In this document: positions 1 through 10,665 of the stretch, piece after piece | Layout: the number at the start of each line of letters is the position of its first letter | Numbering within the stretch: the first letter of the stretch is position 1 | From: Flaccisagitta enflata | Lineage: Eukaryota > Chaetognatha > Sagittoidea > Aphragmophora | DNA length: 64,000 nucleotides | Direction of reading: 5' to 3' | Assembly (NCBI GenBank): GCA_965153355.1 | Contig: OZ231127.1 | Span: forward strand, 85,312,001 to 85,376,000 | Position numbers and translations under genes: made by a program | The notes under the pieces: generated by a model | Database searches by the model: none | Told to the model about the DNA's origin: nothing | What the model saw: the letters and a program-made list of their open reading frames with translations, nothing else

Positions 1-410
1 AAATAGAGAAATCAAATGAATAGAATAAGATTCAAAGGAAAAATGGAGTATTTTGAATTCTCAACAAGATGGAACCAATTCACAATTCCTCCTCATTTAC
101 AAGCTATATCAATTCACGTCGATTAGTCTGAATAGCTCTTTGAGTGGTTGTCTTTAAAACAACATAACTTCTTAAGTTTTGAAGCTAGAATGTTTTGGGA
201 GAGCTCATATGCAAGAGTTTTTGAAGCTATTCAAAGTATTCAAAACCGTAATGGATTTTTAGGCTTCTTCATCATTATTTACTGAGGAATCCACACAAAA
301 AATTGCGTCTAGTTTTTTAAATTGCCACTGTTAAATCGAGAGACTGTCTGACTGATGGGTGGACCGATGCGACTGACTGAAACATCAACGTAAAAAGATG
401 CGTGCGTTAA

Positions 411-550
411 AACTAGGCCGGCACGGCAATCCAGTCGCGGACGGTTGGGCAGGAGCAGAAATGCCAAAACCACCCAGGATTCAAAAATGTAACGGACGGA
501 CCGACATACCGACCGACCAACCGACACGGCGAGGTGTCCGCGACTAAAAA
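411..550 (-). mobile_element. Family A element, short copy
   Basis: Contains TAGGCCGGCACGGCAATCCA, the 3'-side CAGTCGCGGACGGTTGGGCAGG, a GACC/GACGG tract and the end GTCCGCGACTAAAAA. One arm of the terminal hairpin is deleted compared with the duplicate at 29523-29721. Confidence 0.85.
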
Positions 551-578
551 CCTCTCCTGTTTCTTGATTGGTGCTTAC

Positions 579-765
579 TTGAAGTTCCGGATGCAGTGCG
601 AAACTTTTGAATCACAAAATCCGAATTTTCGATGAATTCCCACAAAATTTCCAAGAGGACGGCCAAAATGGCGGCGTACTGAAATGTCCACCAACTTGGA
701 AGCCGATCCGAGATTGTTGAGTCGTTTGGCGAGGAATGGAAGAAGATCAAATCGGGAATAGCGCA
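579..765 (-). CDS. Exon B of the inverted gene copy
   Basis: Encodes the membrane segment with [14 protein letters not shown] and [15 protein letters not shown]. It is 187 nt, three fewer than the right copy, so the phase is kept. No stop occurs in the frame. Confidence 0.75.
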
Positions 766-2759
766 CTGGACAAGGACAATTGGGTAGTAATGGGGTGGGG
801 CCGGGCCCAAAGTGATCAGGTACTTACTAACAACAGGAAGAATACAACCCTATAAAGAATATGAGTGAAACTATAAGGATCAAAAGGATGCATACTGTAT
901 CTTAGCTCATAGTGATCACGTACTTACCAACAACAGGAAGAATACAACTCCATGAAGAATGTGAGTGAGACTGTAAGGATCAAAGGGATGCATACAGCAT
1001 CTTGGCCCATAATGATTGGGTACTTACCAACAAAAAGAAGAATACAACCCCTTGAAGAATAAGAGTGAGACTGTAAGAATAACAAGTCATCCAAGGATCG
1101 CACATAATCAGCGGTACCCGGTGCCCTGCTTGGAGTGATCAGCTGAAGAAGTGGAGTGAGAGCAGGGCGGCGGCCCCAAAGGGACGATATTCTGTAGGAC
1201 ACAGAGGTGAATTTCCTTACGTCCTGAGAAGGCATATTTCAAGCCTTTGGAACAATTTTCCATGATATTCGATGGGAGTTAATACTTTTTAGTCGCGGAC
1301 ACGCGACTCTACACCTTGCCGTGTCGGTCGGTCCGTCCGTCCATCCGTCGGTCCGTCGGTCCTTCCGTCACATTTCTGAATTGTGGGCAGTTCATCGGGA
1401 ATAATTGCTTGTAAGTTACCGAGATGGTTTGTCAACAAAGAAAATACTCGCTTAGATACTTTAGTACGCGTACCGTGTCCTGGACGGAATCGACTGAAAG
1501 TCGACTGATAAATGGAATGGTCAAATAGTTCAAGTTTCTCTCTATTCTTGAGGCTCGGGAACCTATCAAACATTACCTTAACTAGCTAAGGAGACCAATC
1601 GCTAATAGCCCACATCCTTCAACAGTAATTAGGGCTTACGCCGAGCATTTATCATTTGATACAAAATCATGAATAATTAAACAATTTTATTCAAAGCTTT
1701 TTATCTGTATTTCTTTGAACATGAAACAATTTGATAAGTCAACATGCAGACCTATAAACGACTGCGAAACATACATTGACAGTGCTACGCACAATCAAAA
1801 TGATAAAAGTACGGTAGGAGTTGGAACACATTTCGGTAATTCAGCCAGTTCGTCCACCAGAAACTACCCACACGGTCTTGATTCTGGCCTGCCTAAACCC
1901 TCTAAATGACTCCCAAATTTGCCTCACCCTTCTTTCAACCTGTCTAAAACCATAGCAATAAAAATGCTGAGTGCATTAAGTTCCATTTTATCTTTGGCTC
2001 AAATTTATAACCGCAACCGTATCTTCAACCCAACACCTAACTTTAATGCCATCCCTCTCCCTACTTAAATTTCACCAGTCACCCATTGCGCAAATGTAAC
2101 ATTTGACTATAACAAAAGCCGCATGTCTTTAGCAAACGACGCGGGCTCACAATAACGTTGCGGACACGTGGACAGGGGCGTCCAACCCCTATGCTCTCCC
2201 CCATATCTTCAAACAGATGATCACAACTAACGTTTCATAAATGTGCGTTTTTACGTTTTTAGCTGAAGTGACAGACCAAAAGACCGACGGATGGACAAAG
2301 CTTCTTTTTGTGTTGCGAGTAATAATCAAAACACGGAGTTAGATCAAAGTCATATCCAATACATGTGTCTTTGACGCTGTGAACGACGTAGACGAGAAAG
2401 TTGCCCAATGTGGCGCGTGAGACGAAGAGAGCCGCTACATGAACTCTTTTACGTTGTCGTTTTCATCGTTGTCTTCATTGTATACTGTACCTGTGTATAT
2501 ATTTGCTATGCGGATGGGTCAGTGTGTTCTTGTCTGCATGTCTGTCGGTTTCAGTAACTTTTTTACACACCGTTCTCATATAGTTTGAAAATCCACATGA
2601 CGTAACTTCGCTGTTGTCCTTGCACGCCGCGATCATTTACGTGGATCCTGATGTCATATATGTGTGTGTGTGATTACTTTTGAGTATGTGTGATAATTCG
2701 TCCGGATGCGTGCGTGTGTGCAAGTATTTTAACGCGTTTATGAATAGTGTAAATTAATA

Positions 2760-2845
<86 letters not shown>

Positions 2846-2911
2846 TGTGGGTGCGCGCGCGTGTGGGTGTGTGTGTGCGCGCATGTAGGTGTGTGCGCAT
2901 GCGCGCGCGTG

Positions 2912-2958
<47 letters not shown>

Positions 2959-5324
2959 GTAGACACGGCGACTCTGAGACAGTTGCTAGTTGCGGAAGAA
3001 GCTAAATCTCCGTCAACTTGTTGGAAAAGGAAGCACCTTAGCGTATTTGGTCGAATCCGCGGAACTTCTTTCTGTTAGATCAAACAGCGATTTTATCATG
3101 TCTATTACGGTTGGGTGTGTCAATATGCAAAAGTATTTTTGATCAGATCATCGACATTAGGGAATGTAAACAAAAAAATTCTACGACATTTAGCATTTTT
3201 GTTTTTTTCAAATTTCATTCATCTTTAGCGTATTTTTAGCGCAAGAAAAGATTGACAAAAATATATATACTTCCAGTATCTGCACCTAGATTTGGTGAAA
3301 ATAAGACACATGATTTCTACAGAGAAGATTGGTTTTTGTCTTCATTAATAGATTTGGTGATAAATGAACAACATTTACTCAATTAAAACTAGAATTAGCA
3401 CTAAGATATTTATATGTGTAAACTTGATAATATTCCTGAGCAATAATGCTGATACAGAATCATTACCACAGCACTATACAAATTAGCGGCTAAAACGTGG
3501 TTTTGAAAAAAACAAAAGATGAATGAAATTTGACAAAATAAAAATGCTAAAGGTTTTAATATTTACTACTTAATGCTGTCTGATGTTGATGGTCTCATCA
3601 TAAAACCTTTTGCATATTGACACACCCGACTATTACGGTAACGTAACTTTGATTCCAACTCAGATTGTTTCCAACTTTTACACTCGCTCATGGATGGTAA
3701 GGAGCATATTTGACTTTATGAGAGGGAAATTTTACCGGTCTATGGGTTCCGAACTTACTCCCATGTTTACCATTGCTGTTTTGGTCCGTGCCAATTTAGA
3801 CATTGATGTCCTCCGTCATCTACGTCATCATTGGCGTCTTTGTCTATGTTGCCTATCACCATTCGTCGTCGTCGTCTCTATCAGCGTCGTCTTTATCAGC
3901 GTCATTTTCATCAGCGTTGTCCTTGTTGTCGTTTTTATCGTTGTAATCATTGTCGTTTTCATCATCTTTTGAGTTCATGGTAAGGTTTTAACAATACGCA
4001 ACAGCAAATAAGCGGGGCATCAGGTCCCAATGTCAGACGCAAATGATTTTGGTCCAAATGATATAATCATAAAAAAACACAATGTTTTTTTCTTCTATCT
4101 CTAGAAGGCGAAACACGGTTGGGCAGGGGCATTTTGGCGGAAGTGGTGATTTAGAAAAGTTCATAAGCGCGGAACAAATAAAAAAGGACCGACCAACGGA
4201 CAAATAGATGAACATAGCGGGGTGTAGTGTACCATGCAACTGTAAGGTTGATTCTAGCCTGAGTGTCCGACCGCGGGGATATTAAAACACACTCCCCGAT
4301 GCCCCATTTTTGACTCTTAACTCGATTGCCGATTTCTGGTGATCTACAACGTAGCAGTAAGCATGAGGAAGGCCAAATTCTTTAAATGTGAAAGTCACAT
4401 CGTGCGAGTTGATCAACTTTTTTTTGGTCCCCTACTGCGAAAGTCAATTCTTGTTCATCATTCATCTCGCGACTTTCTTGAGTTTCATTAAACCCGGTTA
4501 TTATGCGCAATCGGCCGACAAAAGTTTTTCTTGCATCTCGTTGAATAATAAATGCTGAGAAAGAAAAAAAAGTGGCTCCGTTGCCGCGATCGTTTCTGTA
4601 ACGACTAGTTTCTCACTCAGAATCTACTTACGGCTCGGTGTCCCTGATGTATGCATTACTGCTCCTGCCAACCGTCCGCGACTGTCCTGCCGTGTATCCG
4701 GCCTTGTTTATAATTTATTGTCAATTTTCCGTGTTATTCAATGAGAATTTCATATTTTTCTTTTTTTATCAATTTTCCATGCTATCCAGTAGGAATTTTG
4801 CATTTTTTTCATTTTTTGGTAATTTTCAATGCTATTCAATGGGAAATTTACATTTTTATATTTTTTTGTAGATTTTCCGTGTTATTCAATGGGAAGTTTG
4901 CATTTTGACATTTTCCTTTCTTATTCGATGGGATTTGAGAATAGAGAAGCTTTGGGGGGGGACGTATGTACAGACAGACGGACGGACGGATGAAAGGAAA
5001 TTCACCCCTGTGTCCTACAGAGCATCCGCCCTTTGTGGCCGCTGCCTAAAAAGGATGCATACTGCATCTTGGCCCATAGCGATCCGGTACTTACCAACAG
5101 TAGGAAGAATACAACTCCATGAAGAATATGAGTAAGATTGGAATAATAAAGGATGCATACTGCATCTTGGCTTGTAATGATTGGGTACTTACCAACAAAA
5201 AGAAGAATACAACTCCGTGAAGAATATGAGTGAGACTGTAAGGATCAAAAGGATGCATACTGCATCTTGGCCCATAGTGATCGGGAACGACGACCGGCCA
5301 CCATTTGCCATTCACCGAGCCCAT
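579..5324 (-). CDS. Second, inverted copy of the DUF2585-like gene (5' part; continues off the left edge)
   Basis: Exon A copy is at 5324-5193 and exon B copy at 765-579, both on the - strand. Exon A encodes the same 44 residues as the right copy except one (F for L near its end) and has an intact donor (TTG|GTAAGT). Exon B has the same acceptor (TTGTCCAG) and donor (CAA|GTAAGC). It lacks one codon in the loop and has a few substitutions there, while the [15 protein letters not shown] core is unchanged. Later exons would lie before position 1. The 4.4-kb intron carries the MULE-like element, a (GT)n(CT)n tract and A and B pieces. Intact frames and splice sites suggest a working gene or a very recent duplicate rather than an old pseudogene. 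Confidence 0.65.
815..1080 (-). repeat. Three decayed exon A units (left gene copy)
   Basis: Units begin near 1080, 985 and 890 on the - strand with the same GGATGCATACTGCATCTTGG core as the right array. They sit directly next to the inverted-duplication arm ending at 804. Confidence 0.85.
1086..1250 (+). mobile_element. B-family foldback, left end only
   Basis: Has the left terminal box CAGCGGTACCCGGTGCCCTG, then GCAGGGCGGCGGCCCCAAAG and a TCTGTAGGACACAGAGG box. The right half is missing. Confidence 0.7.
1286..1400 (+). mobile_element. Family A element, 5' part
   Basis: TTTTTAGTCGCGGACACGCGACT hairpin start (1286 on), then GTCGGTCCGTCC tract and CACATTTCTGAATTG. The GGCCTTGTT end is absent. 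Confidence 0.75.
1401..2145. other. No gene recognised
   Basis: AT-rich unique-looking sequence. A 64-codon frame at 1715-1909 (+) has no recognisable motif, no splice support and unremarkable codon use, so it is not called. Confidence 0.5.
2154..2330 (-). mobile_element. Degenerate family A-like element
   Basis: Shares GTTGCGGAC..GGACAGGGGCGTCCAA and a GACCGACGGATGGACAAAGC tail with family A. A similar piece sits at 43557-43640. Confidence 0.45.
2759..2954 (+). repeat. Compound (GT)n(CT)n microsatellite
   Basis: GT repeats with GC-rich interruptions (2759-2915) pass into CT repeats (2916-2954). The CT part is followed by GACTCTGAGACAG and a short open frame (QLLVAEEAKSPSTCWKRK) ending at 3078, which could be a terminal exon but is too short to call. 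Confidence 0.95.
3111..3629. mobile_element. MULE-like TIR element with a 9-bp target duplication (519 bp)
   Basis: Inverted ends TTGGGTGTGTCAATATGC and GCATATTGACACACCCGA are flanked by an exact CTATTACGG at 3102-3110 and 3630-3638. Subterminal inverted blocks (AATGCTAAA / TTTAGCATT, GATGAATGAAATTT / AAATTTCATTCATC) extend the symmetry. It has no coding frame. Nine-base duplications are typical of Mutator-like elements, so that class is inferred. Confidence 0.85.
3640..4110. other. Low-complexity GTC/ATC-rich tract, no gene
   Basis: From 3850 to 3970 the sequence is an interrupted GTC/TCATC run that gives a valine/isoleucine-rich open frame. No real gene features seen. Confidence 0.6.
4113..4243 (-). 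mobile_element. Degenerate family A element
   Basis: Contains CGGTTGGGCAGGGGCATTTT, GACCGACCAACGGAC and AGCGGGGTGTAG in family order on the - strand; both ends are worn. Confidence 0.6.
4437..4654 (+). repeat. H repeat, uninterrupted copy (empty site for the A element at 10666-11845)
   Basis: GCGAAAGTCAATTC..CTCGCGACTTTCTTGAGTTTC..AAACCCGG..GAGAAAGAAAAAAAAGTGGCTCC..CAGAATCTACTTACGGC matches 10535-10665 joined to 11846-11910. It marks exactly where the A element lies in the second copy. Confidence 0.85.
4655..4708 (+). mobile_element. Family A element, 3' end only
   Basis: ATTACTGCTCCTGCCAACCG, TCCGCGACTG and CCGTGTATCCGGCCTTGTT form a truncated 3' end. Confidence 0.75.
4720..4925 (+). repeat. 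Degenerate tandem repeat, about 45-50 bp
   Basis: The motif TTTTC(C/A)(G/A)TG(C/T)TATTCAATG(G/A)GAA..TTT recurs four to five times at 4720-4925. Confidence 0.7.
4970..5044 (+). mobile_element. B-family foldback, right end
   Basis: GGACGGATGAAAGGAAATTC, CCCTGTGTCCTACAGAGCA and TGTGGCCGCTGCC match the right inverted end of B elements. It interrupts the exon A array. Confidence 0.7.
5045..5192 (-). repeat. Decayed exon A units next to exon A of the left gene copy
   Basis: Two units read leftwards from exon A, keeping TTACCAACA (donor side) and GGATGCATACTGCATCTTGG. The array is cut at about 5048 by a B element end. Confidence 0.8.
5193..5324 (-). CDS. Exon A of the inverted gene copy
   Basis: Encodes GKWWPVVV and the block [15 protein letters not shown], with ATG at 5324-5322. 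It is followed on the - strand by decaying copies of its own 3' half. About 195 bp upstream of the ATG (5325-5519) is also shared with the right copy. Confidence 0.7.
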
Positions 5325-5519
5325 CGCGAAATTCTTTTTACTTTATTGATTCGTGCCGTATTATTTAACTATTTCAAGTATTATTGTAGTAATATAGATG
5401 ATTCAATCTTAGTTTCGCCGCCAACGGAAAACTCGTTGAGTTTGGTTAGATTCGATATCTGGGCTAAGTTTTTCTTTGATTAAACGTATATAATTGAGTT
5501 ATACAATGTAAAACAATAC
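5193..5519 (-). repeat. Duplicated 5' gene segment (partner 27697-28026)
   Basis: The reverse complement matches 27697-28026. The match covers exon A and about 195 bp upstream and ends abruptly at GTAAAACAATA. The shared upstream part could carry the promoter; no clear TATA box or initiator was recognised. Confidence 0.85.
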
Positions 5520-5524
5520 ACTTT

Positions 5525-6330
5525 CACGCGTAATACAACGTGAAGATTGCAAAACCCATAAAAAACGGTTAGCACCCCTACCTACAGCCTAGGACAAAAC
5601 TTCCACAGGATCATATGGGGTATCATTCTGTAGTTTGTCATAGCAGGCAGCCACCGAGGCGATTTTTTTGTTTCGCTCCCGTTTTTGAGAAATTCTACCC
5701 CAAACATTAGCGGCAGAAACCCCCTTGAAAAGCCAAAAAATCCACTTTTTGGAGTGAATATCTCTTGAACGGAGGCGAAATTCAAAATTCGCCTCGGTGG
5801 CGTAAATTGTATTGAGATAACCTATTGAATGATACCATACATGACCATGTGGCTATGGCGACATGAGCTGCAAGGGTAGAGACCGAGGTGCCCCGTTGTT
5901 AATGTCCGCTCACGATCATCATTTTTAAACCGTATGTCCGCCATATTATCATTAGTCTTTGTTTCAAATTTCACGTTGATTGCTCAAATAGTTTAGATGT
6001 TATGACAATTTTACTTATCGTAATGAACCTCTCTGAAGGCGACCCACTTTAACTTTCCTTCTTCTTTGAACTCAACTGCCTTGACAAATTCTTAAGTTTC
6101 AAACACAAGTTTGAATTATGCAGAAGTCAAGAATCGACTGCAGCCTGCTTAGGAACGCGCGCGATAAATTTTCTGCGCAACGTAAATAACAATTTACTCT
6201 TTATTTCTGTAATTGTTAGGATCAACTTTGAAATTTCACACTGACCAAACAGATTGGAGTTAACACCTAAGATTTAAACTGATAGTGCAGAATTTCCCCC
6301 TCTATCCCGTAGTGTAAATGAATTATCTGT
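5525..6330. other. No gene recognised
   Basis: Mixed-composition sequence without repeats I could match elsewhere in the window and without a convincing coding frame. Confidence 0.5.
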
Positions 6331-6449
6331 TAATTATGAAACAATGCCGTAACAGCATGAAATAAAGCAGGGCGGCGCCGTCGCGTCGAATCAACGGCGG
6401 ATTCAACGCAAATCAAATTGTACGGAGCGGCGGGGGAGGATGAATAAAA

Positions 6450-6870
6450 CGAAGAAGAAGAAGAAGAAGAAGAAAAAGAAAAAGAAGAAGAAAAAGAAGA
6501 TAAAGAAGAAAAAGAAGAAAAAGAGGAAGAAGAAAAAGAAGAAAAGAAGAAGAAGAAGAAGAAGAAGAAGAAGAAAAAGAAGCAAAAAGAGAAGAAAAAG
6601 AGGAAAGGAAGAAAAAGAAGAAAAAGAAGAAAAAGAGGAAAGGAGAAAAAGAAGGAAACGACAAAGAAGAAGAGGAGGAAGAAGAAGAAGAAGAAGAACC
6701 CAAAGACAACAAAGATGAAGAATAAGATGATGAAAACAATGACGAAGACAACGACGACAAAGACGACAAAGACGTCAATGACGACGAAGACGAAGATGAA
6801 GACGAAGATGAAGACGAAGAAGAAGAAAACAGGAAAAAGAAAGAGAAAGAAAAAAAAGCGAATAGTAGTG
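6450..6870 (+). repeat. GAA/GAC-rich purine microsatellite field
   Basis: Interrupted (GAA)n to about 6720, then (GAC GAA GAT)n to about 6830. Long Lys/Arg or Phe/Ser open frames on both strands are products of the repeat. Confidence 0.95.
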
Positions 6871-6872
6871 AA

Positions 6873-7053
6873 AACAAGGCCGGATACACGGCTACCGAAG
6901 TCCTGCCAGTGGGTAGTCATATAAGTTTACTAGACCATTTGGGCAGGAGCAGGGGGTCAAAGAAATAAAATCATAAAAAAAGTAAAGTGTGGCCACCGAC
7001 CGACTGACGGGCGGACAAAGCGGGTTGTAGAGTCGCGTGCAGGTGACTAAAAA
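6873..7053 (-). mobile_element. Family A element
   Basis: ACAAGGCCGGATACACGGCTAC, GGGCAGGAGCAGGGGGTCAA, GACCGACTGACGG tract and GAGTCGCGTGC..GACTAAAAA. Confidence 0.9.
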
Positions 7054-7147
7054 CCCACCCACAACCAAGTGGATCTTACAATCCACAAAAAGGAAAATAT
7101 AAGTGGAAGAAAATAAGAGGAAATCTGGGGGAAAGAAGAAAAAACTG

Positions 7148-7270
7148 GAAAACACGGCCATATACACGGCAGCATTAGTCGCGGACGGGTGGATAGGAGC
7201 GGAATACCTTGAAAGACTATTTTGAGACGGACCAACGGACTGAAAAAAGGCTTATAGAGTCGCGTATCCG
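7148..7270 (-). mobile_element. Degenerate family A element
   Basis: Contains ATACACGGCAGC, GTCGCGGACGGGTGGATAGG, GACGGACCAACGGAC and TTATAGAGTCGCGT; the terminal hairpin is worn. Confidence 0.7.
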
Positions 7271-7562
7271 TACTCGTATCCGTATTCCCCCCCCCCCCGT
7301 GTATTGCTTTATGGAAAAAAATCATAGATTTATTTATGCGGCGCAATGTGTCGCGGGGAAGAAAATCAAAGGGGGGGGGGATAATCAGAGGTTATGGAAC
7401 TATATACACTCCTGATGAAAACATGTTTGGCTCTCTCGGAATTATCGACCTTGCGTATTTTCCAAAAAATCAAAACTGGGAGAAGGTGAGGTAATAATGA
7501 GTAAACTTTTCGTCTGCCACAATTTGTCCTAATCAGCGTCATTCATTCCCTGTTTATTGACC

Positions 7563-7727
7563 AACAAGGCCGCGCCGGATACACGGCCACCAGTTGCGGA
7601 CGGGTGGGCAGGGGCGGAAATGCTCCTTTTCCCACTTTTCAACTCGAGCGTGACCGACCGACCAACCAACCAACCAACCGACCGACGGACAAGGCCTCTT
7701 ATAAAGTTGCGTGTCTGCAACTAAAAA
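7563..7727 (-). mobile_element. Family A element
   Basis: ACAAGGCC..GGATACACGGCCACCAG, TTGCGGACGGGTGGGCAGGG, (GACC/AACC)n and AGTTGCGTGTCTGCAACTAAAAA. The hairpin is the GTTGCG variant. The same subfamily is at 12735 and 36047. Confidence 0.9.
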
Positions 7728-7904
7728 CCGGAATTTATTCATCCTCAGCATTTTTTTTTTGTTTTTCCTTGAAAATGTGATTTTGCGCACCTCTTACCAG
7801 TAGTGGCGGCTGTCGCCGTGAGGAAAAAAGTCGAAAGCATTGGTCACTTTATACTAAGCTTTTGTCTTCAGTCATTGAAAATCTTTTTATTTGTGAGATC
7901 AAAT

Positions 7905-8345
7905 CAAGAGCAAATGTATGCATATGCATTGATGGCGCTAAAAATCAGGGAAAAATAGGACTGAGCCATATGAGCTAGTATGCTCAAAAAAATTCTACAA
8001 AACAACCATCTATGCTTACTGATATGCTTTCTTGTATTTGCATGCTCACTTCAAAACATTTATCCCATTAAAAATCAGAGAAAAAAAGATTAGCTAAATG
8101 AGCTAGAATACTTAAAAACAATCACAGATAAGCAACTATGCTCACTGCTACGCTTTTTTGTATCTGCTTGCTTAAACATTTATCAAAACATTTATTTATT
8201 TATTACATTTAATATAAAAAAAATTGAGCTAAATGAGCTAAAATGCTCACAAACACCCGCACAGATGAGCAGCTATACTCTTTAACATGTTACCTTATAT
8301 TTGCATACTCAAACATAAGTACACTCCTTTATTGATCCTATTAAA
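7905..8345 (+). repeat. Degenerate tandem repeat of about 135-150 bp, three units
   Basis: TTAAAAATCA..GAAAAA..GAGCTA(A/G)(T/A)ATGCT..CA..AT(A/T)AGCA.CTAT..ACTGCTACGCTT..TATTTGCAT(A/G)CTCA recurs at about 7925, 8065 and 8215. Confidence 0.75.
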
Positions 8346-9190
8346 AATCATAATAAATCAGAAAAAATAAAATTTGATTTTTTTCCAAATAAATTTTTAA
8401 AAAATCATAATAAAAAAAAATGTTGTAGAGCATTCTGCTTGGTGTCAAATAAAAGAGAATTTTCAAATTTACTTGCCCTATCAATTTCATCGGAAGCCTC
8501 TATTGGTCGATCAAATTTTAAAACTTTTTAATAATAAAATCAAAACTATGTTTCTCTCAAATGTCAAAAAGTCAAAGACTGACTTCGACTTTTTTCCCGA
8601 CTAAAGGACAGACAGACAAACAAACAGGCAGACAGAGACAAAGAGACAGAGATTGATACACGTAGCATGAAGTTTATGTCCAACATATCACCCTTGCAGT
8701 CCGAAAAATCACCCTTGCAGATCCTGACGCTATAAATACTGCTGTATTTCTGTCTTCTCCACATGACCACATCGCCGACACTTAAATTGTTCTTTAGCTA
8801 AATACATAATATAATTGGTTTGAGTTTGTCTTCTAGGAAAAATGAAAGAAAATGTCAATTAAACAACAAAGCAACAAGTTTAAAATTCTTAGTGAATGAA
8901 AATAGAATTAAGCTTGCAGTAAAAACTTATAAATTATGTCCTAGCTAATTACTTTCGATGATAAAATGAAGCTTTCAAATATTTTTAGCATGTTCTGAAA
9001 TTTTCAAAGATTTTAAGCCTAGCATTCTTTTATTGTTAAAGATTTTTGTTCTTAAATTTTTAAAGAAATGAAGGCTTCCAATGTTCTCAGTATGTTCTTA
9101 AATTTTTGAGGTTTTTAAGCCTGACGTTCTCATGCACTTGGTTCTAATAAAAGAAAGTGTAATTTGATGAAAACAAGGCCGACATTACAG
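8345..9190. other. AT-rich sequence, no gene recognised
   Basis: A short frame at 8564-8770 (-) has no recognisable motif. At 8975-9125 a block with TGTTCT(G/T)AAATTTT(C/G)A..TTTTTAAGCCT is repeated twice. Confidence 0.5.
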
Positions 9191-9194
9191 CATG

Positions 9195-9195
<1 letters not shown>

Positions 9196-9246
<51 letters not shown>

Positions 9247-9247
9247 G

Positions 9248-9283
<36 letters not shown>

Positions 9284-9298
9284 GGGGGAGAGGGGGGG

Positions 9299-9329
<31 letters not shown>

Positions 9330-9330
9330 G
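9196..9330 (+). repeat. (GA)n microsatellite with GGGA interruptions
   Basis: Direct reading of the sequence; the open frames on both strands (Arg-Glu or Ser-Leu runs) are repeat artefacts. Confidence 0.97.
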
Positions 9331-9339
9331 CAAGAGGTG

Positions 9340-9880
9340 ACAAAGCTAATTTCTCTTATAGCCGCCCCTTTTTGCCTTTTCCCCAATGAACTCTTGAAAC
9401 ATCTTTTTCTGAAAATACCTTTTGAATTGTAATAACTGTCTCTTTTTGTTTGTTATTATTGACGTGAGTCCATAATTCTTTGGAACAATTTATTTACATA
9501 AAAACTAGAAGACATGCAAAGATATTGAATGTGTAACAAAACACTGATCTCCTCGTGGTAATAAGTAAGTCAAGGCGCATAAGGAAATCAATCAAAGAGC
9601 TTGGAGATTGGGAAGGAAATCTAAGGGGGAAAAAAGGAAAAAATAAGAAAATTTGGGGAAAATAAAACTTAAATTAGCAGTACCAAATCATAACAGGTCG
9701 CCAAAGGGCAATATGTGGTCAGCAGATCTGGAACAGGAATACTTTTTAGTTAAGTTTGGGATCTTGGATCCGATCCAGTAGAACAATTCTAAAGAAAGAA
9801 TGTAAGCAAAGTTTTTTTGTGAAAATTGTGATTCATTATGTAATGATGGTACAGGGTGTTGTAATTGTTAGATTTGTGTT
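9340..9880. other. No gene; contains a B-family terminal fragment at 9693-9722
   Basis: AACAGGTCGCCAAAGGGCAATATG..GGTCAGC matches the outer end of B elements (compare 51513 and 63508). Nothing else recognised. Confidence 0.45.
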
Positions 9881-9884
9881 TTTG

Positions 9885-9945
9885 CAAAGAGAGAGAGAGA
9901 AAGAAAGAAGAGAGAGAGAGAGAGAGAGAGAAGAAGAGAGAGATA
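9885..9945 (+). repeat. (GA)n microsatellite
   Basis: Interrupted GA repeat. Confidence 0.9.
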
Positions 9946-10014
9946 AAGAATATATGTTTCTTTTGTTCAATTTAAATCAATAATAGCTAGACATGGCTGT
10001 GACTTATCAGCCTG

Positions 10015-10285
<271 letters not shown>

Positions 10286-10534
10286 TTTATATAATATCTC
10301 TGTAATACACTGAGTGTCACGCACTGAATTAGATTTTTGTAAAGAAAATTGAGCTTACTTTGATGCACTAGGAGGAGCTCCGGATCCGGATCCGAGAAGA
10401 TCCCAAAAGATCTAAAAGGATAAGTGAACTGACTGGGATCAATTGAGAACTATCAAGAAGATCCCTGACCCTTTCCTTAAAGATCCCTGACCCGTTACCA
10501 GTACAGAAGTAATAGGGAGGATTGCGTTGTGTGC

Positions 10535-10665
10535 TGCGGAAGTCAATTCTTATTTACCATTCATCTCGCGACTTTCTTGAGTTTCTTTAAACCCGGTAAT
10601 TATGCGCAATTGGCCGCCGAAAGTTTTTCTCGCATCTTGTTGAAAGATAAATGCGGAGAAAGAAA
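10535..10665 (+). repeat. H repeat, left part of the filled site
   Basis: Matches 4437-4566. It continues at 11846 after the inserted A element. Confidence 0.85.

Larger units (their letters stand above)
1..804 (-). repeat. Left arm of an inverted segmental duplication (partner 29262-30473)
   Basis: The reverse complement of this stretch matches 29262-30473 base for base over long runs, including exon B, its flanking intron and a family A element. The right copy holds an extra E element (29891-30234). The left arm continues beyond position 1. Confidence 0.9.

Noticed and set aside
2984-3078. Short frame QLLVAEEAKSPSTCWKRKH after a CT tract, possible terminal exon
   Set aside because: Only about 30 codons, AG not preceded closely by the pyrimidine tract, no partner exon.
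6330-6924. Lys/Arg- or Phe/Ser-rich frames on both strands
   Set aside because: Artefacts of the GAA/GAC purine tract; the same applies at 13098, 24019, 43776, 52032 and 60833.
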